Below are positions 34,065 through 46,400 of a stretch of DNA of 64,000 nt, in pieces. A program made the translations under genes and the position numbers. The notes below the pieces were generated by a model. It made no database searches. It was not told the DNA's origin and saw only the letters and a list, made by a program, of their open reading frames with translations. The DNA is from Tetracladium setigerum (lineage: Eukaryota > Ascomycota > Leotiomycetes > Helotiales): assembly GCA_031472005.1 (NCBI GenBank), contig PZJY01000006.1:1550001-1614000 (forward strand), read 5' to 3'. The first letter of the stretch is position 1. Each line of letters opens with the position of its first letter.

Positions 34065-35969
34065 TATAAACTAAAGACTATAGTGTGTGATGGTGTGTGT
34101 GATAGTGCCGATAGTTCGTGGGGTTTGAATTCAAGACTTCGTGGGAAGAGAGCAGAATATCATAGTCTTGGCAGCACACCAGGTCGTTCCTTCCTACATG
34201 TATTTGTTCCTTCTCGTTCGAGCTTCTAGCTATTCCTGCCACTTGGATAATAAAAAGATTATATAGACCCCCTTTTTCCAGGTATTGCTTCTATTTAGAG
34301 CTCATTTGCGTTTGGGCAGTTACCCCTTCCATTCGAACTTGCGAGGCATACATATAGTCCCTATACGTATCTCAGTTAGGCGGTCGCAATGCTTCAAACG
34401 CGGATGTAGCTGAACATTCGCGTGATAAATTCCCTCTAAAAGGAAGTCTCTATGGAAGCCCTCCCCTACTTTAAGCAAGAAGGAATACTGCTTCCAGAAA
34501 GAAGGCTGCACGCGAAACTCACACCTTAAGACCTTCAGGAAATGCCAAACTATGGCCCTACGAGTACCACTAAATACAGCAGCAGTAAGGATATGGTGGA
34601 GTGATATACGAAAGCTTGACCGGTACTTTATAATCTAGGACTCTCGTGCTTGAAAGGGACGATGAGATGAGCTTGGGAAGGGAGGATCTACTCAGGCAGG
34701 CAGTTTTGTTAAATTGTGACCTTACTTGCATGCAATACTTTTATACGAAGATGGAGGCTTACGAGGAAGCAAAGACACGGATGTATTATTTTAGGAAGTT
34801 ACGTGATTGAAAGTACTTCCTGGTGATTGTATGTATATGTTGCCTGGCGACTCATCACCCACTTCTTGGAAAGAAACATCAAGTCGGGTAAAATAAATGC
34901 AAGTTGCGTTTTCTAACATTCTAAATTGTTTGAACCCTACCCAGAAGCACCTGCTTGGTGGTAATTGATGCATTTACAGATCAATTGAAAGTTCAAGACT
35001 TCCCTTGACTGGCGATCCTTGCATGGACAATCCCAATTGACGGGGAGAAACATGCTCATATGGCGCATGCCACCACATCGCCTTCGGGCCTACAATGCTT
35101 TCTCAGGGCTTTCATCCTCATATGTATATATTTTCCTAGCTTAGCACGTCTCCATACCCTCTGGGAGGTTCCCGGTCTCAAGCTTCGCTTGTGTACCAAC
35201 CGACGTTAATCAATATCAGAATCATCGTCACCTGACTAGCGATCCAGCAAAGCTTGCTTGTGGCTTGATTCAGTCACCCTGCGGCCTTGAATTGGAGGCC
35301 AAATTGCTGTCAGGGTCACATGATCCGAGCAAACTATTGCCAAGGCTCAAAAAAAACATAAATATTTCGCTCGCGGTCCTCCTTTGGTGCCTTTTTCTCC
35401 TCTCCAGCTCTCTTTGCCTCTTTGGCTTAGATCAAGTGTAGTATCTGTTCTTTTCAGTTTAATCTCTGAAAGATGTCTAAGGACATCACATTGATTATTC
35501 CTATTTTTGCACTTCGTCGGGATTTCCCTGAGCTTGCTCATAAATCCTGGCACAGTGACACGAGTCTTACACTGCCTCTCGTTGTCGCGACATCATTTTC
35601 ATCAATATGCCTGTCTCGCACAGCGTGTCGAAGAAGAAGGATTTCGAAAGCAGATTATAAAAACAATAATTAATGTGTGATCATTTGACTTTTGTGCCCT
35701 TGAATCAAAGAGACTAGAATCAAGCTTAAAAAGCTTCTGTCGTGAGATAGATCAGCATGTTCAAAAATCCGCCAACGCTTTTCAAACCTTTAACCTTGTT
35801 TTGTTGTGCTGTTGCGACGCGACAAGCAAAATCGTGCCTTTCCATATCCTAAAAACTAACTTCTTACCTTCCTCACACTCGACAGATTCAATTCATCGTT
35901 CTACCCAACAAAGTCTTTCCCCGATTGCACTGTACGCAAAATTAACCCCTCCATAACTAACCCCTCACC
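34065..35969. other. Gene-poor, AT-rich interval
   Basis: About 1.9 kb without a credible gene. Base composition is visibly lower in GC than the flanking housekeeping genes. It contains the promoters of the coiled-coil gene and translin. No transposase, reverse transcriptase or terminal repeats were recognised. Confidence 0.5.
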
Positions 35970-36843
35970 ATGGCGACCCCAAGCTCAGTAGGAATGATCG
36001 ATCCACGAATCTTCGAAGACCTACAAACCAAGATCGACGAAGATTCCGAGACTCGAGAGGCAATCAAGACCATTTTGCAGGTCCTCGAAAGACAAGGTCG
36101 AAATGCGCAATCCGTCCTCTCAAGAGCCCATTCGACCCCAGCAGCGCACCGTAATTGCCCCATTCCAACTTCAAAAATAATTCTGACTCTTTCTCAGTCA
36201 AACCAGTGATTGAAGCCGCAGAGCTTGCGATCAAGGAGGAAATCGAGAGTATCTCCAAGCTCTCCGCTGTTGCCTCATCCTCTCCTTACTACAAGTAAGA
36301 GCCTCCCTCCGTTCGGACAACCCCTCTAATAATACCAGATACAATGGCCTCTGGACGCGCGACGTGCAGAATGTCATCTTCAGCATCCTTCTCTGCGGAT
36401 ACCTTGGTGGCATATCGACTGTGACCAAACCAGCAGAGGCTGGCAGACTGCTCACAATCGAAGAGGTTGGAGAGGTCCTCAATGGTACGTCTAATGTACC
36501 TCCAGAAAGCGATCAAACCTGACACACCTGTACAGTGCCCGTCAACCTTAAGGACCGAGACGCTTTCCATATTTCTATCGAAGAATACCTTCAATCCCTC
36601 ATAACCCTCATCGAAGAACTTTCCCGATTAGCTATCAACTCTGTCACACTTGGAGATTACCAGCGCCCTCTGCAAATCAGTCAATTCGTCAAGGACCTCC
36701 ACGCCGGTTTCCAAATTCTCAACCTTAAAAACGACTCCCTGCGAAGACGAAGCGACAGCATCAAATACAATGTGAAGAAGATTGAGGATATCGTGTATGA
36801 TCTCTCGTTGAGAAATTTGGTGCCCAAAGCGGGCGGAGCTTGA
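35970..36843 (+). CDS. Translin
   Basis: Exons 35970-36150, 36198-36294, 36339-36484 and 36536-36843 encode 243 residues, close to the usual 228. The family core is clear: EEYLQSLITLIEELSRLAIN, SVTLGDYQRP, FVKDLHAGFQILNLKNDSLR and VKKIEDIVYDLSLR. Translin forms an octamer and, with its paralogue TRAX, the C3PO endoribonuclease that acts on small RNAs and tRNA fragments; translin itself is the nucleic-acid-binding subunit. A TRAX gene is not in this window. Confidence 0.95.
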
Positions 36844-37285
36844 GGTGTGCAGCGGTCTTACGATACCAAATGTGGAAATACAGTCACAACAGGTCACAAG
36901 CTATAAACACTGTACTGGACTTGTTCTAGAATATGTTGAAGTTGTGGTTGTTACTACGCTATCGCATCAGCATGTGGGGACAATCTTTGGCAGAGCTCAA
37001 CAATCGCGAGACGAAATGGTGGGCAACTAGGAGAACTAACAAAATCATGGCAAACGTCCCGCCTAAGGAAAGTCATTTGCTTGTACAATTAAATCTAGCT
37101 TTACAAAAGAGCAAGTCAAGTTGCAAGACAGTAAATAAAAGTGCCAAAAACACCTTGATAGCTTCGGCGCGGAAAAACATTCCGGAACCGCCCATGAATT
37201 AGTCCTTCCAAAAAGCTACAGCTCGCAACATCTTGAACCCACATCCATCACAACTCTTCGTATTCCACTCATTGACACCGTCACA
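36844..37285. other. Intergenic interval between translin and Gpi11 genes
   Basis: Same-strand gap of about 440 bp with no additional gene seen; contains the Gpi11 promoter. Confidence 0.5.
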
Positions 37286-38057
37286 ATGTCCGGAACAGTG
37301 CCACAAACGATAACTATCAAACCATCTTCTCCAATTGAACTTCTACCAAACAGTGTTGCGGCTCTTTTCACAAATGTCCACCCCGCGCTCCTTCTTGCCG
37401 TATTCTGCTTTCGCTTCCCAGCTCTCGTAGAGGATCCTGTTCCGGCTCTCATTACCAGCTTGATACCTTTGGCCGCGATTCAGCTACTATATGCAGTCAT
37501 CTGCTTGCCCGCAATCGGATCAAACGCAAAAGCAGCAAAGAAAGCGAAAGCCGGCACCCCAAAGAAATCAGCAATCGGATCCGCGATTCTGGTAAGTTGC
37601 TCTACTTCCACAACTGACAAGAGAGAACGAAGCTAATTTTAATTTGAACATAAAGACTGCAATCATTGCCTCCCTCCTTTCCCTCGTCTCCATCCCAGCT
37701 CTCGCAGCAGTCCAAGTCCTCTGCGGCGCACCTTTCACAACACATCTCCCCCACACGCTTCTCAGCTCCGCGCACCTTGCTCTTCTAGCAGTCTTTCCTT
37801 TGATCTACGTACACGGCAACGACGGAAAGAAATGGAGAGAGATAGTCTCGGCGTACAGTCCGATTGATGAGGTCTTTGGGGCGACGGTGGGCTGCTTTTT
37901 GGGTGCCTGGGTGGGTGCCGTGCCGATTCCATTGGACTGGGATAGGGAGTGGCAGAAGTGGCCGGTTACGATTGTAACGGGTGCGTATGCTGGATATGTG
38001 GTTGGGAAGGTGGTGGGAGGTTGGTTATTGAAGGGCAAGAGAATTGAACTCGATTGA
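37286..38057 (+). CDS. GPI11: GPI biosynthesis protein Pig-F / Gpi11
   Basis: Exons 37286-37591 and 37656-38057 encode 235 residues. The protein is a multi-span ER membrane protein (about six hydrophobic helices) that partners the ethanolamine-phosphate transferases of GPI-anchor assembly (Gpi7 and Gpi13). The diagnostic C-terminal region is present: PIDEVFGATVGCFLGAWVGA followed by PIPLDWDREWQKWPVT, then the last membrane span. The intron (GTAAGT..AAG) falls just before the TAIIASLL helix. Confidence 0.93.
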
Positions 38058-38768
38058 GATGTTTGGCATATGTGTGTGTATAGTACGTTTTGTTCGATTA
38101 ACATCAATGTACGCTCATCCTGGTCGAGCACTAGATGTCTGGACTCCTTGAGGATGTTACTTGGAAGGACAACTAGTGGATATGTTCGACGTGGCATACC
38201 AGATAAGCGGGCCTTTTGCTCAAATCAGTGTTCCGGAAGATCTGGAGAGAATGGCTATCATTACCTAGGTACCGATAACTTATGTTTGAAAGGGTGTTAG
38301 GAGGCAAGAAGAAGAACAAGTACGGCGTTAAATGTAACCCATCTATCCTGCCATCATACTATGTTTTCCCCAAAGCCAAAATCATATACACTTGATTCAT
38401 ACTTAGATATGGACTAAAATAGGCAGAACTGTCTTCAACAGACCAATTAAAAATCCGATCAAGATATTTTTATGTGTTCCATTTATTCCATACATCCGTT
38501 GTCTTCTGTACCTATATTCGATGGCAACAAAGAACATCGGGATTCAGGCATTTCAAATTACCTTTTTTGTTAGATAAAAAAGAACGCCTCCAATCACACT
38601 TGAATAGAATCTATGTAGTCTGGTAAATTGTATTGTGCAAGGGTTTTATTACATGTTCGTTCATCTTTGGTCATCTGTGCATATACTCTCGTGTTGATTT
38701 TTGGGACCTTGCTATATTTAACTTTTGCGAACCCCAGAGAGATAAAGACAGAGAGAGATAGAAACACA

Positions 38769-38811
<43 letters not shown>

Positions 38812-39721
38812 CCCTTACTCACGCCAAAATAAAGAAATGTATCAGAATCAACAAAGTCTGCTTGCCATAACCATAACAGTGAACGAAGAGACTAGTTAAC
38901 AATTTAATACTCAATTTTATCATAGGTGTGCAGTACAGTACAAGCTACAGTCTGAGGTGTCAAACTCCGTCTACTACCGATCATAAGGAACAGGACGAAA
39001 TTGATCTCTTATCCTTGTCTCTTGATAGTTGATACCCTCTCCTCGTCACTGCCTTCTACGAAGTACATACGAGCTATCAAAACAGTGGCGTTTTGTTGAA
39101 GTTGCAAATAGATTTGACCGGAAGTTTGGAGCTAGTTGAGATCCGGAAGCTACGGAAGAATCAAGGGGGTGGTGGTTTGCAAATTGCCTTCTGGTATGAA
39201 TTAAATGTTGTGTTAACAAAATAATTATGTGTTGATTTCTTTTCCCCCATAGTTAACACTGGGCATGGCAGTCAGAAACGAGGTATGCAGAAACATGTAC
39301 AATTCGCCTTGGGATGCCCAGGTTGAGTACTCCCGTTTGCTGGCGTGGGCCTGGTGGTGGATGAACTCAACCGGCCGCCCTGCAGACAGTCGGAACATTT
39401 CCAAAAGGTAAAATAAACGCTACCAACTGTGCTAGGTTCTCCACACAACCAATCACACCCCACATACCCATGTAGATCCGGCCGTTCCATCTTTATCTAC
39501 CGGCTGAAGTCACCTAGTCATCCAGTCCGGTCCAGTGTGGACAAAGAAGCAAACATCTGAGCATCCAGTGCTCCATGTCATCCCATCCCATCCCTTAGCA
39601 CCATCATCACCACTGACTGCCGATGTCAATGTCTGTCCTCTAGGCTCCGCTCTGGCTCAAGCAAGCATAGATATACAATTGAACCATCAAGATCTCAAGC
39701 AAGCCAGCCAACCAGCCAGCC
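38058..39721. other. Intergenic interval with AC/AG microsatellite
   Basis: No supported gene. A compound microsatellite (AC)n(AG)n lies at 38764-38811. The 39680-39721 leader is CA-rich before the next start. Confidence 0.5.
38764..38811. repeat. Compound (AC)n(AG)n microsatellite
   Basis: About 11 AC units followed directly by about 13 AG units, read directly. Confidence 0.9.
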
Positions 39722-40754
39722 ATGAACCGCACCATCTCGCGTTCAAAATGGAAAGATGTGCTCGGTTTCGATGATGGTAGTCTCCCCAATGCAGCCACAA
39801 CATACCGGTACACGCCTTTCGCATCTACATCCACGGACCTCTTACTTCCCGCTCCAGACTTATATCCAGATTTTCCAAGGGCGATGAGTATAACTCACCA
39901 TTCGGATTTCAGTCGAAGGGATCTCCTGATTCGTCCATTCTTGCCCATACCCAAGTATGGACCCGAGGATAAAGAAGGGGGTAAATGGTTGCCCAAGGTG
40001 GTGCCTTTATTCTACGTGACTGTGGGCGAGGAGCCCCTCCGATCTCTCGGAGGCCGAGGGACATCGACGATGATGGCAACATTCAGACTTCACGGCCGGA
40101 GTTATTGTTGCACGAGGGTGCGAGGTCGAGCAATCGCGTTTTGGCAATGGCGAAATTTCACTCGGTGACTATGTGTACGGACGTCACGTTGTGTCCGAAA
40201 TCAAATCATACGACCAGGAGTGTGAGGGGTTTGAGTAGGGCGGGGAGTCTTGGTGCAAGACCGTTGACATCGCCTACAGAGTCTGGTTTTGAGAAACCAA
40301 GCCTGGTGCTGGGGAAGGATGAGACTGGTCGACCGCGCTTGAGGATTGTGAGGGTTTGGTTGAGGGGGGTAATGGGTTCTTGAGGAGGGGTAGATGGGGC
40401 TTTGAGATTTCGAGGGAGACAAGGGAGTCTTATGAATGGAAGAGAGATTGGAGTGGTGAGAAATCTGGACTCGGAGCCTGGTGCGGCTTGGATGTGGGTT
40501 GGAGTTATGAGGCAAATGGCCAATGTGAGAGATTGAAGCTAGTCAATTCGAGAACGAGAGAGATGGTAGCTGGATTTGTGAGGGATGATGATGAAGAAGG
40601 ATGCCTCGGAACGTTTAGATTCTTTGGAGACGAGATTGGCGGGGAGTTTAATGTGTTGGCTGTCATGAGCCTCTTGAGCGTCATCGAAAGAGGGAGGAGG
40701 AAAGCTGGCCCTGGGGGCTCAAACAGGCTGTCAAAAGCATTCAGGAACGAGTAG
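39722..40754 (+). pseudogene. Unrecognised single-exon gene whose coding signal changes frame several times
   Basis: Coding-like sequence starts at ATG 39722 (MNRTISRSKWKDVLGF) and ends at a stop at 40752-40754, but no single frame carries it. The most coherent path is: frame of 39722 to about 39987 (KEGGKW), then the frame one base earlier (VAQGGAFILRDCGRG to RPRDIDDDGN), then one base earlier again from about 40080 (SDFTAGVIVARGCEVEQSRF, DYVYGRHVVSEIKSYD) to about 40230. A middle part is ambiguous. From about 40366 a final frame runs to the end (LVNSRTREMVAGFVRDDDEE, FNVLAVMSLLSVIERGRRKA). Most breaks coincide with G runs, as in neighbouring conserved genes, so it may be an intact gene damaged by base-calling errors rather than a true pseudogene. 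No family is recognised; the last 70 residues look like the C-terminal strand-helix of a globular domain. Confidence 0.5.
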
Positions 40755-43449
40755 GAAGAGTTGATGGGTTGGGTGGCATTGGAGGATGATTCTTTCTAGA
40801 TTTTGTGTTGGTATGACCATTTGGTTTTCAACTGTTGTAGGGATGGAGTTCGATCACGGAACAATAAATACCACAGGCTTGGAATTTTCAAGAAGCACTA
40901 GCGGATGGTTTGGAGGAAGGAATTGTTTTGTATGTAGCGGATGTTATTTGGAGCTGGAAATACCCATGATTGGAGTTGGCGATATGTCAAATCATACCAG
41001 ATGTAAACGTTGAATTCACCATTATTTCGAAACCAATTCCAAATTGACATCAATGTGCGAAAGCAAACTTATGAAATGAAGCTCCTGCATGCAACGGCAA
41101 GGTCTTGTAGCTTTTGTGGTTCATAGGTAGACACTACAGTACCGATGGGTTGATTGAAATCATGTGGAATAATAGAATTCGCCCTTCATTTCAACTTGAC
41201 TTTGGTGTTACCTGGTTACACTTCAAGCTTGACTGTTGGGAATTCTACTTTCCGAAGTCACACATTGTACTCCGGTTGCACACTCGCCGGTGAAGAGACA
41301 AGGCAAAGCAAGAAAAGTAGACGCAAGACAAGCACGAGTAGACGTTCAGGGTAGTCGGTTGGTAATCTCACTCCTCGACTCAAGATGATTACCATGAATG
41401 ACTTGCTTGCGCTTTTCTCCGGTCAACAATATCATACACTTGATATGATGAGGGATTGATGACTTGTCGTCCCATAAATACGGATTAATAAATTGGGAAA
41501 GTTTCCTCGGGTGGCTGGGCCGAGGAGTCAATTGGAAGGACAAGACTTGAAATTCCCAAAGCAGCGACTCAGTAATTAATAAAAGAACGAATCTGACCAC
41601 TCGCAATAGATGTCGATGCGGATCATCCGCCCTTTTCAGCTGCCCCTTTCCATGGCTCTGGATGATTGGCTCTCGTGCTCTTCGAGAAGCTTTTCAATCG
41701 ACTCCATCGACTCCAGTCAAGTCAGATTCATTCTTGCCAGGGCAGGTCGTTTGTCTTGGTCTCGTGGAAGCAAGCAAATAATGCAAGACATGCCCCCACA
41801 CAAAAGGGGCAAAAAAGCGTAGAATCTTGTGATCGTGACTCGTCCAGATGGATCATCTGCGGATTATTAATTCCTTTTTCTCGTCGACTTCCGTCTGTTC
41901 GTCAAGTTCCATCGCCGCCGTTGTTCCTGTGTTTGCCACACCGCTCGGACGTCAATAGCAAGAAGAAGAAGACGAAGAAGAATAGCTGTCATACAGTACA
42001 ACTTCGACATCCATCCTCCTGCTGCCCCCTCCCCTGAAACGCACGTCGACGGCGGTGGGGGCAGACTGCAGCAGACTGCAAGCTGCAGGCAGACTCGTAG
42101 AATTATCCCCATGTGTTCGGCTTGTTCGCTTCTCGTCTTTTCAGGTACGGTGCCTGGATAAAATGGATATAATAATGGGTTGATATTACTTTGAAGGAAT
42201 ACCAACATCGGCATATTGTGTCTTTTAGGGAGGATGCACCAGAGCGTGTCCCACACTTTTCCCGTGGCTTGCCTCTGTACCAGACATTATTTGCGGATCT
42301 GACGAGAGCGATGATTCTGAATTTCTTGATCGTCCTGGTGTGTGTGTGGACTTCTGCTGGTCCAATAATCGTGAAGTTGTGGTGGTGTGTGGTGGTGCAT
42401 CTGTATCCAAGAAGGGGAAGATCTTAACGCCGCCTGAGTATTGGGATTCTGCTTTACCCTTTTCTGAATGATGGTGATGCTGCTGCTACTGCTGCTGCTG
42501 CTGGCGTTTGGAGTAATCGGGAAGTTAGTTATTAGCTGCTGCTGCTACTGGATGGGCAGGTGCATTTGCAACACACACACTCACAAGGAGGAAACACACC
42601 GTCTCCCCGACTCTGCAGCAAGGAAGCAAGAACACAGACCTCTTCTCGACACAAACCCCCTCGCCCCTAATCTCTGGAGCGACTCTAGCGATGGGACAAG
42701 TGCGTGGATTCTCCTTGCTCTGCTAGTGTGTGCTTGTGCTGTCGAGGAGGGGAGTTCGCAGATGGTAATAATAACTAACAGCAAAACTGTAAATTGCAAA
42801 TGTCCAACAGCTCCATCCTCAGCATCCTGCTTCTTCCGTCCTGTGTTATTGTATGTGGTGGTGATTAATGATCATTGTGCTGCTCGTCATTATTCTTCTG
42901 CTCCTTCTTCCTACCGGTTCATCCATAGGTGTATGTTTTGGGTCGCAGCCTCCACTCTCACCCACCCAAACTTTGTTTGCCCATTTGTTTCCTCCGAGCG
43001 GAACCTCCCAAGAATATTGAATTAATCTGCTCCCCAAGCAGCACCGTCCTTCCTTCATAATTCCCCAATTGATCACGACCACGGCCACCGCCATTAATTC
43101 CAACGATTTTCGAGCTCGCGAAACTCTCACATTCTTCGCAACACAGTCTCTACCGGCCCAGATCCTCGACGATAAGTCACTCTCAAAACAGTCGACCAGC
43201 TGCGCTTGGTCGTTTCAATAGTTCTATCTCTGTCACGTTTGTTGCCTCAAACTCAAAGCACAGAGCCATCCACGATCCCGCAAACCGTTGCGCGACGACG
43301 CAAAAGCTGCTCTCCCAGTCTCCCAGTTCGAATGCTACGACTTCGAATACCCACATCGATATAGGACTCGGGTGGAGTCGAGCTTGAGGCACTTGTTGCA
43401 CTGAAGCGCTGCGGGAGGGTGACTTCCAGCTCAACAGCGAGTGAACAGC
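40755..43449. other. Long gene-free interval upstream of the Sec7-PH gene
   Basis: About 2.7 kb. It contains CTG-type triplet runs at about 42479-42504 and 42535-42549 and a CT-rich leader near the start codon. Open frames across the CTG run (poly-Leu reading) are repeat artefacts. Confidence 0.5.
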
Positions 43450-46400
43450 ATGCAGTCATTCGACAACAGCTTGAAATCTCCGACTAGGCGCTTAGGCGTC
43501 TCTCTGAACCTCGATACCAGCTACAAGGGGAAAGCAAAGGAGAATTCACCTCCAGTGACGCCCGTCCAAACCCGTCCTTCCAGAGGCAATACTGCGACTG
43601 CGAATCGGGCGCTAAGAGGTCGAACCGGTCCGAGGGAAACATTTCTGGACGATATAACACCCGTCGACGGTTCAATGATGAGGGAAAATCAGAATGAGAG
43701 GGGAGGCCTCTTCCAGGATTCGCACGATTTGTCGCTGTCACCTCGACAAATTACCCGAGACTCGCTGGTGGAGAACATGCTCTTCTCCTTGGATCAATAC
43801 GCATACGATGGAGATAAAGGGGGAGCACGACAATCCCCGCTCGATGAGCAACGGCTCTACTCTGCCTTTGGGGACGAGGATGCTTACGCCCAACCTCAGA
43901 ATTTCGGTCCGAGGAATGGCCGGAGTGCATCCCATGGATACTCATATAGCTCGGACTACGAGAATGGGGATAATTCAAGTCAATATTCCGGACAAATGTC
44001 TCGCGGACGAAGGAGCAACAGCAGTTCGAATTTCCAATCTGGCTTAGGAAGAATAAACAGCGTTCGGAACGAAGTGGGCGGAAATCAGGGATTTGGCGCG
44101 TCGAGAAATGGATCGAGGGGCCCGCAGATTCCCCCACGAGGATTACATTCACGATCGGGGAAAGGCAGCAAAGGAAGCAGCGCAAACAGTCTTGACCTTG
44201 GTTACGCCCAGCATACAAACAATCAGAGATGGGGGCATGGATTAGCGGGCAGATCTTCGAGTTTTGATTTTGGAAGCGACCGTCCAGCACTGCACGCACA
44301 GTCGAATAATCCACTGGCTAGGCAGGTGAATGCATCCGTTGCATCATTCTCTCCCTATGACTACGACGCAGCCCCAACACCTACGATTCCAGGTGGTCCC
44401 TCTCGGCCTCGACCATCATCACCTATTATGATATCCCACCAAGACCCCAGAGCCCTGCCGCTCCCCCACCCAAAGTTGAGAGGAAGAGAAGTACCCGGTC
44501 ATCAAAAAGTGCTTACAAGGGAAAGAATCCAGCATTAGGTGGAAGGGACTATGGACTTCACGATCGTTCTCGAGAACTACCTCCAATGCCTGCTTTTGTC
44601 AAAGAAGCACCGGCACCGGCTCCTCTTGTTGGCTATGGGAAGGCCAAAGAAGCTGCAGCACCGCCAAAGGAGAAGCAAGGTTTCTTCCGTAGAGTATTTG
44701 GTTCTTCAAGGAACCACCCTGTCACTGCCCCCGAGCCTCCACGCTCACACGGTTCCACAACCTCGGCTGAAACAACTGGGGAAAGACCAAACAGTAAATC
44801 GCATCACATCGTCAGTCAAATGCGAACACAGCATACACCGCCATCACGAGAAGCACCACCAGCTCCGAAAGAGCCCACCCTAAGCAAGAAACCATCATCC
44901 TTCTTTAGGCGACGAAAGAAGTCTACATCCGAATTAGAACCTCCTGTACCGGTCCCAACAGTTCCACCCATGCTGCTCGCTTCTCAAAGTGAACCTCTTG
45001 CCGCAAGGGTTCCATCAAGCCCTGTGAGTAGTTTGCGAGATGTTATGAATCCGTACATTCGTACTCCTCAGAGAAGTCCAATAGACCTATTTCCTCAGGA
45101 GAGCATTGATCGCCAAATGAACGACAGCCCGGAAGTGCAGCCTCGGAATGCTCGAGGATTCTCCCCTGATTATGAGCCCAACAAAATGGCCACTATCCGA
45201 GCTGTCAGACCTCCTTCGCGCGATAAAGCTGAAAATACCACGCCCTCGAATTCTGCGCAAAAGCCATACCTTTCCGCTGGTAGCTACGACAACCAATCGA
45301 GAGACGAACAGGAGGCCACTTTCCTCCAAGACTCCAGCGACAATGATCGTGATGGCCACAGCACCAGCTCGAGGTCCGTTGGTCGTGAACCTTCTGAAAC
45401 ACGATATCTTGGGGACAAGAAGACAATAACTCCTGCCGTGGCCCGCGACATGGCGCTGGTGGCAGAGTATGAGCGCGCATATTCCAAGAGATCTCCCACA
45501 CCTACCAAATTCGAGTCCCCAGGACCCTCCCCTGCTGATACTTCGAGGAGTCTCGACCCAAGATCGAGTTCCAAGAAGATTGTTGGGAACAAGAATGAGA
45601 AGGAATGGGTATTACTTACGCCGACGAAAAACACCACATTAAGTGAGCCTGAGAGCCGTGTCTGGTTGGAGCCATCATCCTCTGACGAGGAAACACCCTC
45701 GAAGTCAGTGTTGCCATTGCCCAAATCAGGGGACCTTTCACGAAGAGAATCTGGCTCGACGGATACTGTCTACAAGTCTGCAACTAGTCTACCCATTGTG
45801 CAGATTGAAGGCGAGGAACATTTCGAGGAGAAGACTCCCGCCCGCTTGATGACAGCCTCAGAGGCGAGCCAAGCTCTGAACGAACTTGTGCAGAAGGAAG
45901 CCGGAAAGACACTTAGCGCAGATGATCGCGAGAAAGCCCAGCAAATATTTGACGGCAACGAAGATTTCGTTACCAAGGAGAAAGCAACAGCATGGATGGG
46001 TGAAGAGGATGTGTCGCATGCAAAGGTCCTGATCGCATACATGGCGCTTTATGATTTTGCGAATCTCAACATTCTTGCAGCTCTTCGTGTAATGTGCGGA
46101 AGGCTGGTACTTAAAGGAGAGAGTCAACAAGTGGACAGAATTCTTGATTCATTTGCGAAGCGTTGGTGCGATTGTAATCCAGATCATGGATTCAAAGTGA
46201 CTGGTAAGTTGACCCACAGCCCTTGCATGACTGCATCAAATTCTAATCTTTTGCAGATGTCGTACATACAATTTGCTACTCAATACTTCTGCTGAATACC
46301 GATTTGCATCTTGCGGATATCGAGCAAAAGATGACAAGGAGCCAGTTTGTCAAAAACACCATGCCAACAGTTCGCAGAAGCGTGAACGAGTCGGCACCTG

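Noticed and set aside
40230..40310. Repeat-induced point mutation as the cause of the stops in the 39.7 kb locus
   Set aside because: In one frame three stops could come from C-to-T changes, but only one would be in the CpA context preferred by RIP, the locus is not repetitive, and a frame change at a G run explains the same region with fewer assumptions.
42468..43025. Plus-strand open frame starting with a poly-Leu stretch
   Set aside because: The hydrophobic start is the translation of a CTG triplet run, and the rest has no protein-like conservation; it lies in the upstream region of the Sec7-PH gene.
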